From contig NZ_AP024849.1 of the NCBI RefSeq assembly GCF_019977655.1, positions 3,071,001-3,135,000 on the forward strand: DNA of 64,000 nucleotides, given 5' to 3'. This document shows positions 8,509-18,025 of this stretch, piece after piece. Origin of the DNA: Clostridium gelidum (GTDB taxonomy: Bacteria; Bacillota; Clostridia; Clostridiales; Clostridiaceae). The position numbers were made by a program, and so were the translations under genes. The stretch's first letter is position 1, and each line of letters starts with the position of its first letter. The notes beneath the pieces are model-generated. The model was not told where the DNA came from and did not search any database. It saw nothing but the letters and a program-made list of their open reading frames with translations.

Positions 8509-10710
8509 ATGGGTCACGATGATTATTTTGATGAAGAAATAGATGAAAAAAGTAAAAATAAATTTGATGAAGAAGATGATGATGTAACATGTGGTAAACA
8601 ACATGATTGTATGAATCTATTGGGATTACTAGAGCCAATGGATAAAGAAAATTGCTGTCATTGCCGCAAGTGTCGAAGAGGTGCTCAAGGTCCAACTGGG
8701 CCTCAAGGAGCTAAAGGTGCTACTGGACCACAAGGTCCAACCGGTCCTCAAGGTGCTCGAGGCGTTACTGGATCACAAGGTCCAACTGGTGCTCAAGGTG
8801 CTCGAGGTGTTACTGGACCACAAGGTCCAACCGGTCCTCAAGGCTTAACTGGTGCTCAAGGCTTAACTGGAGCCCAAGGTGCTCGAGGCGCTACTGGTCC
8901 ACAAGGTCCAACTGGTCCTCAAGGCTTAACTGGAGCTCAAGGTGCTCGAGGCGCTACTGGTCCTCAAGGCCCAACCGGTCCTCAAGGTGCTCGAGGTGCT
9001 ACTGGACCACAAGGTCCAACTGGTCCTCAAGGCTTAACTGGAGCTCAAGGTGCTCAAGGCGTTACCGGACCTCAAGGTCCAACTGGTCCTCAAGGCTTAA
9101 CTGGTGCTCAAGGCTCTCAAGGTGTTACCGGACCACAAGGTCCAACTGGTCCAGAAGGTATAACAGGACCAACTGGTCCTCAAGGCTTAACTGGCGCTCA
9201 AGGTGCTCAAGGCGTTACTGGACCACAAGGTCCTACTGGTCCTCAAGGCTTAACTGGTCCAACAGGTCCACAAGGTTTAACTGGTCCAACAGGTCCACAA
9301 GGTCCTACTGGTTCTCAAGGTTTAACTGGTCCAACTGGTCCTCAAGGCTTAACTGGAGCTCAAGGTGCTCAAGGCTCTCAAGGTGTTACCGGACCACAAG
9401 GTCCAACTGGTCCAGAAGGTATAACAGGACCAACTGGTCCTCAAGGCTTAACTGGTCCAACAGGTCCACAAGGTCCTACTGGTCCTCAAGGTTTAACTGG
9501 TCCAACAGGTCCACAAGGTCCTACTGGTTCTCAAGGTTTAACTGGTTCAACTGGTCCTCAAGGCTTAACTGGTCCAACTGGACCACAAGGTCCTACTGGT
9601 CCAGAAGGTATAACAGGTCCTACTGGTCCACAAGGTTTAACAGGTCCTACTGGTCCTCAAGGTTTAACTGGTCCAACAGGTCCACAAGGTCCTACTGGTT
9701 CTCAAGGTTTAACTGGTCCTCAAGGCCCAACCGGTCCTCAAGGTTTAACTGGTCCAACGGGTCCACAAGGCCCAACCGGTCCTCAAGGCTTAACTGGTCC
9801 AACTGGTCCTCAAGGTCCTACTGGTCCACAAGGTTTAACTGGTCCAACGGGTCCACAAGGCCCAACCGGTCCTCAAGGCTTAACTGGTCCAACTGGTCCA
9901 GAAGGTATAACAGGTCCTACTGGTCCTCAAGGCTTAACTGGACCAACTGGTCCTCAAGGTCCTACTGGTCCAGAAGGTTTAACTGGTCCAACAGGACCAC
10001 AAGGTCCTACTGGTTCTCAAGGTTTAACTGGTCCAACTGGTCCTCAAGGCCCAACCGGTCCAGAAGGTTTAACTGGTCCAACTGGTCCACAAGGTCCTAC
10101 TGGTCCTCAAGGCTTAACTGGACCAACTGGTCCACAAGGTCCTACTGGTCCTCAAGGCTTAACTGGACCAACTGGTCCACAAGGTCCTACTGGTCCTCAA
10201 GGTTTAACTGGTCCAACAGGACCACAAGGTCCTACTGGTCCTCAAGGTTTAACAGGACCAACTGGTCCAACAGGTGCTACTGGTCCTCGAGGTGCAACCG
10301 GTGGTGCTGGCTCTGTAGCAGCTCCAATTTATCTATCTTCACAAGGCAGAGTTCCTAATGAAGCTTTCTTAGGGCTAGGTACTTCATCTGCGGATTTTAT
10401 ACGAAACAATGTCGTAATGGCAACGGATGCAACTATTACAAGAGTAGTTGTAAACCTTCGAGATGAAAACACTTTAGCTAATGGAGTTGTAGTAAACGGT
10501 GAGATATACAGAAGCACAAATTGCGGTCTTAACCCTACAGGCACTGGAATCATAGCAATTGTAACTGGTCCAAGTTGCTGTTCATTTGGAGATGGTGCAG
10601 TTTTAGTTAATCAATGTGATCTATTGTCCGTAAGAATTACTCGAGTTAGTGGCGGTGGTAGCAGCGCATTTGAGGGTGGTGTTTCCGCTACTATCTTATT
10701 AAGTATTTAA
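8509..10710 (+). CDS. Collagen-like (BclA-type) spore-surface glycoprotein
   Basis: 733 aa in three parts. Residues 1-57 are acidic with a Cys cluster (CCHCRKC, 49-55), a plausible anchoring or cross-linking segment. Residues 58 to ~600 are about 180 uninterrupted G-x-y triplets, mainly GPT, GPQ and GLT; Thr in the third position is the usual O-glycosylation site in bacterial collagens. The last ~133 residues are a compact, beta-rich, non-collagen domain with CC and NQC pairs, comparable to the trimerising C-terminal domains of BclA-like exosporium proteins. There is no secretion signal, as expected for a protein made in the mother cell and assembled on the spore. The ribosome site AGGAGG is 12 bases from ATG, rather far. 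Glycosyltransferase genes flank it on both sides. The repeat length is likely variable between strains. Confidence 0.85.
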   Translation: MGHDDYFDEEIDEKSKNKFDEEDDDVTCGKQHDCMNLLGLLEPMDKENCCHCRKCRRGAQGPTGPQGAKGATGPQGPTGPQGARGVTGSQGPTGAQGARGVTGPQGPTGPQGLTGAQGLTGAQGARGATGPQGPTGPQGLTGAQGARGATGPQGPTGPQGARGATGPQGPTGPQGLTGAQGAQGVTGPQGPTGPQGLTGAQGSQGVTGPQGPTGPEGITGPTGPQGLTGAQGAQGVTGPQGPTGPQGLTGPTGPQGLTGPTGPQGPTGSQGLTGPTGPQGLTGAQGAQGSQGVTGPQGPTGPEGITGPTGPQGLTGPTGPQGPTGPQGLTGPTGPQGPTGSQGLTGSTGPQGLTGPTGPQGPTGPEGITGPTGPQGLTGPTGPQGLTGPTGPQGPTGSQGLTGPQGPTGPQGLTGPTGPQGPTGPQGLTGPTGPQGPTGPQGLTGPTGPQGPTGPQGLTGPTGPEGITGPTGPQGLTGPTGPQGPTGPEGLTGPTGPQGPTGSQGLTGPTGPQGPTGPEGLTGPTGPQGPTGPQGLTGPTGPQGPTGPQGLTGPTGPQGPTGPQGLTGPTGPQGPTGPQGLTGPTGPTGATGPRGATGGAGSVAAPIYLSSQGRVPNEAFLGLGTSSADFIRNNVVMATDATITRVVVNLRDENTLANGVVVNGEIYRSTNCGLNPTGTGIIAIVTGPSCCSFGDGAVLVNQCDLLSVRITRVSGGGSSAFEGGVSATILLSI

Positions 10711-10754
10711 TAAGATAGTAAAAGCATTTATCTAAAAAAGTCTCATGAATTTGA

Positions 10755-10791
10755 GAATGCTCAAAAGTATATCTTTTGGGCATTCTTTTTT
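10755..10791 (+). terminator. Terminator of the collagen-like gene
   Basis: 13-bp stem (GAATGCTCAAAAG with CTTTTGGGCATTC, one G-U pair) followed by a run of Ts. Confidence 0.8.
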
Positions 10792-11052
10792 GTGTAAAAG
10801 ATAAATTAACTTATGGTTCTTTTTCACCTTAATATGATAAATCTATTAAAACCTTATATATATTTCTTAATTAAAATGAATCAAAATCACATCTTCTATC
10901 ATATCATGTCATATAAGCTTAAACTTTTGAATTGGGATTTATACTCCACTTGAATTTAGTTTAACTTATCTATGGGCATTCCATTCTTGATTTTCATCTA
11001 GATATCAGATTAGGTACCCATTGATGGTAAAATATTTTTTTGAGGTGATTAT
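10792..11052. other. Intergenic stretch without recognised features
   Basis: AT-rich spacer between the collagen-like gene's terminator and the GT2-TPR gene. I see no ORF or strong repeat here. A promoter for the downstream gene must lie in it, but no convincing -35/-10 pair stands out. Confidence 0.4.
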
Positions 11053-12129
11053 GTGGTAACTATAAGTTTATGTATGATTGTAAAAAATGAAGAGAAAGTT
11101 TTAGCAAGATGCCTTAACTCTGTCAAGGAACTTGTTGATGAAATAATTATTATAGATACTGGTTCAACAGATAATACAAAGGAAATTTCCAAAGAATTCA
11201 CTGAGAAGGTATTTGATTTTAATTGGATAAATAACTTTTCTGCTGCAAGAAATTACTCTTTCTCAAAAGCAACCATGGACTATATTCTTTGGTTAGATGC
11301 TGATGATATCATTCTTCCAGAAGATCAAATTAAATTTAAATATCTAAAAGAAAACTTAAACCCTGCTGTGGATGTAGTTATGATGAAATATAATGTTGGA
11401 TTTGATGAAAATGATAACATAACTCTCTCATATTTTAGAGAACGTCTTTTAAAAAGAATTAATTCTTATTGTTGGCATGAACCCGTTCATGAATTTATAG
11501 AACTATGGGGAAATGTAAATAACGCTGATATATGCATAACTCATAAAAAGGAAAAGGATTCAGTTCCAGGTAGAAATATAGAGATATATGAAAACATTCT
11601 ATCTAGTGGGAATGATTTAAGCTTAAGAGGTATGTATTATTATGCAAGAGAATTGTTATCTTTTGAGAAATATAATAAAGCTATAGAATATTTCACTAAA
11701 TTTTTAGATAATGAAGGCGGGTGGGTTGAAGATAAAATAGGAGCATGTTATAACTTATCATTATGCTATAAAAATATAGATGATAAAAAAAATGCACTCA
11801 AAGCTCTTTTAAGAAGTTTTGAATATGACATTCCTAGAGCAGAAATTTGCTGTGAACTTGGTTACTATTATGTCAACCTAGGAGATTATAATAAAGCTAT
11901 TTTTTGGTATAAGCTAGCCACCAACCTGGAAAAGCCAATTGATAACTGGGGCTTCCTCTTACATGATTGTTGGGGGTATTTACCGAATATCCAACTATGT
12001 ATTTGTTATGATAAAATAGGAAACGTTAATGAAGCAATTAAATACAATAATATTGCAGGAAAATATAAGCCTAATTCTACTGCTGTTGAGTACAATAAGA
12101 ATTATTTTAAAACCATTACCAACAAATAA
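11053..12129 (+). CDS. Family 2 (GT-A) glycosyltransferase with C-terminal TPR-like module
   Basis: 358 aa starting at GTG (11053) after a GAGGTG ribosome site. The N-terminal GT-A domain shows SLCMIVKNEEKVLARCL, IIDTGSTDNT and the D-x-D motif in LWLDADD, typical of SunS/WaaE-like GT2 enzymes. From about residue 195, TPR-like repeats follow: KYNKAIEYFTKFL, SFEYDIPRAEICCELG, GDYNKAIFWYKLATNLE. This module is clearly homologous to the C-termini of the two GT-B enzymes at 3536 and 5043, so one accessory module is attached to two unrelated catalytic folds. Inference: the module recognises a common acceptor or scaffold. A decayed relative of this gene lies at 3320-3478. Confidence 0.82.
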   Translation: MVTISLCMIVKNEEKVLARCLNSVKELVDEIIIIDTGSTDNTKEISKEFTEKVFDFNWINNFSAARNYSFSKATMDYILWLDADDIILPEDQIKFKYLKENLNPAVDVVMMKYNVGFDENDNITLSYFRERLLKRINSYCWHEPVHEFIELWGNVNNADICITHKKEKDSVPGRNIEIYENILSSGNDLSLRGMYYYARELLSFEKYNKAIEYFTKFLDNEGGWVEDKIGACYNLSLCYKNIDDKKNALKALLRSFEYDIPRAEICCELGYYYVNLGDYNKAIFWYKLATNLEKPIDNWGFLLHDCWGYLPNIQLCICYDKIGNVNEAIKYNNIAGKYKPNSTAVEYNKNYFKTITNK

Positions 12130-12170
12130 TTTTAATTCTAGTAAGAAGATAGAATTAAAATGTACTTTTT
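12130..12170 (+). terminator. Terminator-like hairpin after the GT2-TPR gene
   Basis: Perfect 11-bp arms TTTTAATTCTA (12130-12140) and TAGAATTAAAA (12150-12160), with Ts following after a few bases. Confidence 0.5.
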
Positions 12171-12307
12171 TAGCTTTTCTTTTATTTAGGAGAAAAAGTA
12201 CTGCACTAAACATAAATTTAATGCAGTGCTTCTTCATTTAAGTAATAATACTAGTGATGTTTTAATACTATATAATACGATTAATAACTTCAAGGATTTG
12301 ATATTAA

Positions 12308-14989
12308 ATGAGTAAAAACTTTACTATATTTCAACCTGGTTTTGAAAATGATTGCTTGACTAAAGATGTAGGACTTATTCCAATTGTTTTTCAAAAAGAT
12401 TTGCACTATAATTGCAATTTTTTATGTAACTGGATTAAAGACTTCGATGGTATATTAGTAAAAAACAATATAAAAGTTACTCTTATAGAAAATGATGAAA
12501 CCGTAGTATCTACATTGAAAAATACAGACATTTTAATGTTATTTGGGATTTATGACTATAATTTAGAAATGATAACTAAATATAAAAATATTAATCCTAA
12601 TGGTAAAATATATCTTAAGCTTGATATGAATATACATTGGCTTAAAGGCATAGACATGGATAAAAATTTGACGGATTTACTGAATAAATGTACATTAATA
12701 TCTGTTGAATGCCGAACTCTCCAAAAATATATAAAAGATCATTGGAACGTTAAAGTTGAATATATCCCAAATGGTTATTATGACTTTAATGATGCAACAG
12801 TCAATTATGAGAATAAAGAAAATACTATAATTACAGTAGGTAGACTAGGATCCTATCAAAAATCAACTGAAACTTTATTGGAAGCCTTTAAACTTGCTTC
12901 CTCAAAACTTGACAATTGGAAAGTAAAATTAATCGGAACCATTGAGGATTCATTTAAAACGTATATTAATGAATTTTTTAATTCAAACCCTAACTTAAAA
13001 GACAAAATTATCTTTACAGGTAAAATTACTGACAGAAAATTACTAGAAGATGAATATGAAAAAGCGAAGATATTTTGTCTAACATCAAGATTTGAAGGTT
13101 TTCCTAATGTTTTTCCAGAATCTGCAGTTAAAGGAAACTATATAATCTCTTCGGATATTGATCCTGCTTATGACATTACAAATAACAAGAAGTATGGCAG
13201 CATATTCCTAATAAGTAATTCTGAAGAATTAGCAAAAATATTAGTTGATGTTTGTTCAAATGAAAACTTCCTAAAACAGACTTGCAGTGCTATTCAGAAA
13301 CATGCAAAAGACAATTTAAACTGGGTTTCTCTGTGTGAAAGAATAGATTATTATATTCATATGCCATCAAATTTTCGTGAATTAATTCCTCATTTACTTC
13401 AAAGAACTGTTATCGAATCACCTACAACTGTTTTGGATTTTTGTAAGTACCATTGTGGCTCTGCACTGATTTCAGAAGAAGAGTTAATAAATTCTAGTAC
13501 CAATATTATAATAGATAGAATAGAATCAGATACAAATAATGCTTATTCATTATACAATAAAAACTATAGAAATATTTATCCCCTAGAAATTACTAATATT
13601 TTAGATACTTTGCCTAATTATGAAGTAATATTAGTATCTGATATACTTGAATACTATACAAAGGATAAAGGCTTGTATATAATTGAAAGATTATTAGAAC
13701 ATACTGATAAGAAGCTTATATTAATAGTACCTAAAACTTTCAAAAATACTTTTACAAGTAATTGGAGTTATATAGACTTCTATAAATATAATTTTAGTTG
13801 CAATACTATAAAAGTAGACGAAAGTGAGTTTTTTGTATTTAGCTTTTATTCAGTATGCAATGAAATAAATAATATTGATACACTATATAATAATTTCAAA
13901 TCTTCAAATTCTTTATCATTAGATAAGCATAAATTAAATATAGCTTATGTACTTCCTCATAAAAGCATCACTGGAGGACTTAAGATTTTAATAAAGCAAA
14001 TGAAATTCTTAAAAAATAGAGGTCATTCTATTACAGGTATACTGCAAGGAGAGTTTACAGGCAGCATTTTCCCAGATACGAATAGAATTGAAATAGATAA
14101 AGAACTAATTATTAGCAACAATGATAGATTAGATAATTATCTTAAAGATTATGATTTAGTAATAGTAGGTTTTATTAATGATTGGATAAAGATAGAGGAT
14201 ACAAAATTACCAGTTGTACTTTTTGAGCAAGGATATGAACCTTTATTTGGAGACTATAAAAATATAGATTCATTGACTGAAAAAAATCATAAGTTGTATT
14301 TTGAAAATATATATAGCTCGAAGCAAAGTCTAATTATATCAGTATCTCATATTATTTCAGACATATTAAAGTATAGATTTGGAAGATTATCAGATGTAAC
14401 ACCTAACGGAATTGACACATCAGTATATTATCCTATCAATAAATCAGAAAATAGTATAAAAAAAATACTACTTATAGGAAGTCCTTATTTAGATTTTAAA
14501 GGTTTCGATTTAGCTTTAAATGTATTACAAAGATTAACAGACCTGAATCACAAAATAGAAGTAACTTGGATATGTCAGGAAAGACCAAATTGGGAAGTTC
14601 CTATAAATATTAATTATATAGTTAATCCAAAAGAGGAACTGTTAGCTAAAACTATAAGAGAAAATGACATCCTACTATCAACTTCATGGTACGAAAGCTT
14701 TGCATTGCCACCTTTAGAAGCAATGGCAAGTGGCACTGCCGTTGTGGCTACTGACAGCGGTGGAATTAGAACTTATGGTATAAATGAATATAATTGCTTA
14801 TTAGTTACTCCAGGTGATACAAATAGCTTATTAATAGCTTTAATAAGCTTAATACTAAATAAAAATAAATGTGACAAGTTAATTTCCAATGGACTAAAGA
14901 CAGCTTCAGAGTTTAATATAGAGAATATGATTAACTTATGGGAAAAAACTTTATATAATGTTTCAAACTTCTACAAAATAAAAAAATAA
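12308..14989 (+). CDS. Three-domain GT4 / methyltransferase-like / GT4 protein
   Basis: 893 aa. Residues 1-365 form a GT-B family 4 unit (TVGRLGSYQKSTETLLEAF and the donor motif SRFEGFPNVFPESAVKG). Residues ~365-540 resemble a worn SAM-methyltransferase fold: VLDFCKYHCGSA where the family has a D-x-G-C-G-x-G loop, then VSDILEYY and KLILIVPK in the places of the later strands; the glycine-rich loop is poor, so activity is doubtful. Residues ~540-893 form a second GT4 unit (IAYVLPHKSITGGLKI, then SWYESFALPPLEAMASG). Double-headed transferases of this kind occur in surface glycan clusters and can add two sugars in sequence. The ribosome site is weak (AAGGA, 12 bases from ATG). Its place in the spore-surface island is the only clue to substrate. 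Confidence 0.78.
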   Translation: MSKNFTIFQPGFENDCLTKDVGLIPIVFQKDLHYNCNFLCNWIKDFDGILVKNNIKVTLIENDETVVSTLKNTDILMLFGIYDYNLEMITKYKNINPNGKIYLKLDMNIHWLKGIDMDKNLTDLLNKCTLISVECRTLQKYIKDHWNVKVEYIPNGYYDFNDATVNYENKENTIITVGRLGSYQKSTETLLEAFKLASSKLDNWKVKLIGTIEDSFKTYINEFFNSNPNLKDKIIFTGKITDRKLLEDEYEKAKIFCLTSRFEGFPNVFPESAVKGNYIISSDIDPAYDITNNKKYGSIFLISNSEELAKILVDVCSNENFLKQTCSAIQKHAKDNLNWVSLCERIDYYIHMPSNFRELIPHLLQRTVIESPTTVLDFCKYHCGSALISEEELINSSTNIIIDRIESDTNNAYSLYNKNYRNIYPLEITNILDTLPNYEVILVSDILEYYTKDKGLYIIERLLEHTDKKLILIVPKTFKNTFTSNWSYIDFYKYNFSCNTIKVDESEFFVFSFYSVCNEINNIDTLYNNFKSSNSLSLDKHKLNIAYVLPHKSITGGLKILIKQMKFLKNRGHSITGILQGEFTGSIFPDTNRIEIDKELIISNNDRLDNYLKDYDLVIVGFINDWIKIEDTKLPVVLFEQGYEPLFGDYKNIDSLTEKNHKLYFENIYSSKQSLIISVSHIISDILKYRFGRLSDVTPNGIDTSVYYPINKSENSIKKILLIGSPYLDFKGFDLALNVLQRLTDLNHKIEVTWICQERPNWEVPININYIVNPKEELLAKTIRENDILLSTSWYESFALPPLEAMASGTAVVATDSGGIRTYGINEYNCLLVTPGDTNSLLIALISLILNKNKCDKLISNGLKTASEFNIENMINLWEKTLYNVSNFYKIKK

Positions 14990-15070
14990 ATCAATTTATA
15001 GCTACCACAGTAAGCATATAACCCATGGAACTTAGATAGCATAGTACAATAGAAAATTTAGCTTGAAACG

Positions 15071-15150
15071 ACTTAATAGCAGGTTGTACCCATTTTTGCT
15101 TGTCATATTATATATGGAACAAGAAAAAGTGGAATAACCTGCTATTAAGT
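15071..15150. repeat. 80-nt long imperfect hairpin between convergent genes
   Basis: Perfect 15-bp outer arms (ACTTAATAGCAGGTT, 15071-15085; complement, 15136-15150), continued inward by an imperfect stem to about 15103/15118 and a ~14-nt loop. It has no long T tract. It lies between the convergent genes ending at 14989 and 15224, so it may end transcription in both directions, or be a fossil miniature element. Confidence 0.55.
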
Positions 15151-15223
15151 GTATATATAAATCCTGCTATCGATTTAGTATTCTCTTTATAATTTAGTCA
15201 TATTTATTATTTTTAAATGTACC

Positions 15224-16603
15224 CTATTCATTTTGAAACTTAGCTAGATATTTATATGAAATAAAATTCCACTTCATATTTTCTCTAGAAATAGTGCAAA
15301 GATCATTTAAAAATTTTTCATCCTCATCACTTCTCACATTGGACCAATATATTATATAAGGTGTTTTTCTGTAACCACATTCTTCGGCTATGATATTAAT
15401 GTCATTATATGTGAAATAACAGTTATGATTTCTATTTAGTATACTATTTAATCCATAAATAAAATTACCTTTTAGTAGATCTTGAATTACAGAATAGTGA
15501 ATGAGATTTGGTACTGAAGCAATTAGATATCCTCCAGGTTTTAAATATTTTCTAAGTTCCTTTAGAAGCTCCCAAGGCTCTTTACTATATGCTAAATAAT
15601 CGTCTAGTAGTATATAATCAAAAAAGCTTTGTTCGAACTCCAGTGGAAAGTCTTCTACTTCTTTTGTAGAAATCTTAATTAGCTTACTGGATATTTTAGC
15701 TATATTTTTATCAGTTTCTATTCCATAAAGTTTAGCATTAGGATATAAATATTTTGCTCTTAACAAGGTTACACCAAAACCACATCTTATTTGAAGTATT
15801 TTTAACTCTTTTTCTTTTTGTTCATTTAAAAAAGTTAGAATTTCAAAGTTTTCATGTGCTGTTGCTGTTGCAGGTGCAGTAAACTTCCATTTTTCTATAA
15901 ATTTTTGTGCGTTTATAGCTATAAAATTATTAAACTTATTTGGTTCATTTTTAAAAGTTGCACTACCATAATGATGAATAAAGCAATCATTACATTGGAA
16001 TAATTTATATCCGGACTCTATTATTCTCATACACAAGTCATCATCTTCATAATGGCCAGGAGAAAACCTCTCATCAAGTAAACCTATAATGTTTAAAACT
16101 TGTCTTTTAATAAGCATACAAAAACCTATTAGCTTAACTTTTGGTTCCCACTTATTTTCATCAGAATTATTTATAGTTTCAGCAAATTTAATCATATCCT
16201 CTATGGATTCATATGGCACAGATATGGATTGATTATTCCACGCATAATTAGTTGTTGGTCCAACGGCTCCGATACTTTCATCACTACACAAACAGTTGCT
16301 TAAATTATTCAGCCAATGAGGTGTTACTACTATGTCATTATTCAAAAGAAGAATATCATTTTCCTTTTCTGCTGCTTCTATACCTAAGTTACATCCTTTA
16401 GGAAAACCTGTATTATAATCTGGAAAAACAAGCTTTAAATCAGTTTGTTTTTTTAACCATTCTCTTGTTCCATCTGTTGATCCATTGTCTACAACAACTA
16501 TTTCATAGGTACCTTTTTCTGTATATTCTCTTATACTTTGAATACACTGCATATTATAATCAATATTATTGTAAGTAAGAATTATAATCGATACGTTTGA
16601 CAT
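15224..16603 (-). CDS. Family 2 glycosyltransferase fused to a SAM-dependent methyltransferase-like domain
   Basis: 459 aa. Residues 1 to ~235 are a rhamnosyltransferase-type GT2 domain: SIIILTYNN, VVVDNGSTDGTREWL, LLLNNDIVV (the D-x-D equivalent) and the late motif HYEDDDLCMRIIESG. From about residue 269 a class I methyltransferase-like domain follows: LKILQIRCGFG (loop has R-C-G-F-G instead of G-C-G-x-G), YGIETD, FDYILLDDYLAY, LKPGGYLIASVPN. Such fusions occur in clusters that assemble and cap methylated glycans. It is the last gene of a minus-strand run of three transferase-like genes. The altered SAM loop makes catalysis uncertain. Confidence 0.78.
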   Translation of the reverse strand: MSNVSIIILTYNNIDYNMQCIQSIREYTEKGTYEIVVVDNGSTDGTREWLKKQTDLKLVFPDYNTGFPKGCNLGIEAAEKENDILLLNNDIVVTPHWLNNLSNCLCSDESIGAVGPTTNYAWNNQSISVPYESIEDMIKFAETINNSDENKWEPKVKLIGFCMLIKRQVLNIIGLLDERFSPGHYEDDDLCMRIIESGYKLFQCNDCFIHHYGSATFKNEPNKFNNFIAINAQKFIEKWKFTAPATATAHENFEILTFLNEQKEKELKILQIRCGFGVTLLRAKYLYPNAKLYGIETDKNIAKISSKLIKISTKEVEDFPLEFEQSFFDYILLDDYLAYSKEPWELLKELRKYLKPGGYLIASVPNLIHYSVIQDLLKGNFIYGLNSILNRNHNCYFTYNDINIIAEECGYRKTPYIIYWSNVRSDEDEKFLNDLCTISRENMKWNFISYKYLAKFQNE

Positions 16604-16652
16604 AATCTCCTCCCTCTCTGCACTTTAATTTTCTAATGATATCTCTAGTATT

Positions 16653-16675
16653 AGGCACAATCAAAAAAATAACAA
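16653..16675. repeat. Dispersed end-sequence repeat, copy A (half copy)
   Basis: AGGCACAATCAAAAAAATAA and the next few bases match the left end of the repeats at 37678 and 59862, but no partner arm is present here. It lies between two glycosyltransferase genes. Confidence 0.45.
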
Positions 16676-16794
16676 ATAAAAGATAATCTATTTTAAAGTG
16701 TATCAATTTTTTATCATCCGTATTTTTATAAGCAGGTACTTAATTTTGAAATTTTATTTTTCTAAATTACATAAAAGTTTTTAAATACATAATA

Positions 16795-17931
16795 TTAAAA
16801 TTTCTCGAGAATTGGATTTTCTTCTAGAATACTATCATAATGGCTCTTTGGAACATATATTGCATTTGGATCTAACAATTTGTATTTTTCATATTTAGCA
16901 TTACGAATTTCTTTAGTGAAATGTCCGTAATGTCTAAGCCTTGCATAACAATAGCATCCTGGCATGTTATATACATTATATGGATGCCTATAACTATGCA
17001 ACTCCATGTTGTACCATTCATATTCATAATTGGGTTGATACCTTAAAAGATAGATTCTAAAATCAACTGGTTTCCATAAGCCATCAACTCTATAGTGCTC
17101 ATCATCCTCCCACATATGGTATATTTTAAAATAATAAGCATCAAAATTAACATCATTTATTATTTGAGGTAATACACTTATTCCCCAATCTTCAAAAAGT
17201 TCATCAGCATCTAATAATAATATCCAGTCAGGATTTTCTTTAATAGTTAAATCCCAAAGTTTCTTCTTGTTTTCTGACTCTTTTAAATTCATTATCATAG
17301 GTTCATCATTCTTATATATTTTATGAGGAAAATTCTTTAAAATTTCTTCACATACTTCCACAGTATTATCTGTAGAATCATCATCAAGTATAACTATATT
17401 GGACACATATTGCATGGCATGTGTCAACATTCCTTTTAAAAATCTGTCGGCTTCATTTCGTACAGAAACAGCTAATGTAATTGTATTACCCGCAGGCTTT
17501 GCAATACGTATCCTATTTTTAAGCAAATCTATAAGATGAAATCCATAAAAAATTACTCCCTCATCATTAAGAAGTAATATATTATTTATTTCATATCCAT
17601 CATTAACTGGATTTAATTTTAGCCTGCAATTATATTTTTGCGAATCAGTTTTTTCATTTTGAGTATCAAGCATAAAAGAATACTCTAATTCAATTATTTC
17701 ATCTCTTAATGTAAGAAAATTTATTGATACATCCTTAACAGAACAAATTATCAGATTTTCTTTTAAATAACTTAAATATTCATCTTCCTTATTTTTCAAA
17801 GCTTCCTTATAGTCATTCTTTAAATTTTCATTTATTTTAAAATTATTAATTCTGTAATCATAGGAGAAATTATCAGTCATGAAACTATTTAATAACTTGT
17901 ATACTGAACTCATATTTATTTTAAATTCCAT
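16795..17931 (-). CDS. Family 2 glycosyltransferase with unassigned N-terminal domain
   Basis: 378 aa. Residues 1 to ~145 form an unassigned charged N-terminal domain. The GT2 core starts around residue 150 (TLAVSVRNEADRFLKG), with IVILDDDSTDNTVEVCEEIL and the metal-binding motif WILLLDADELFED around residue 240. The C-terminal ~100 residues are Trp/Tyr/His-rich, as in other GT2 enzymes acting on surface polymers. It probably belongs to an operon read 18778 to 15224, with a ~94-bp gap upstream and ~190 bp downstream. Acceptor unknown. Confidence 0.75.
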   Translation of the reverse strand: MEFKINMSSVYKLLNSFMTDNFSYDYRINNFKINENLKNDYKEALKNKEDEYLSYLKENLIICSVKDVSINFLTLRDEIIELEYSFMLDTQNEKTDSQKYNCRLKLNPVNDGYEINNILLLNDEGVIFYGFHLIDLLKNRIRIAKPAGNTITLAVSVRNEADRFLKGMLTHAMQYVSNIVILDDDSTDNTVEVCEEILKNFPHKIYKNDEPMIMNLKESENKKKLWDLTIKENPDWILLLDADELFEDWGISVLPQIINDVNFDAYYFKIYHMWEDDEHYRVDGLWKPVDFRIYLLRYQPNYEYEWYNMELHSYRHPYNVYNMPGCYCYARLRHYGHFTKEIRNAKYEKYKLLDPNAIYVPKSHYDSILEENPILEKF

Positions 17932-18025
17932 ATAATACCTCTTTTAAACAATTTTTAATCAATAATATTCTATGTTGTTGATTATATAATTGTTACTTTT
18001 TACGTGCCTATAATATTTAGAAATA

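Noticed and set aside
8680..10310. Regular repeats that might suggest a CRISPR array
   Set aside because: Repeats are in-frame collagen triplets with no unique spacers and continuous coding.
10329..10553. Antisense ORF in the collagen-like C-terminal domain
   Set aside because: Fully overlaps a well-supported gene and has no initiation signals.
12029..12241. Short ORF across the end of the GT2-TPR gene
   Set aside because: Out-of-frame overlap with a good gene and reads through its terminator hairpin.
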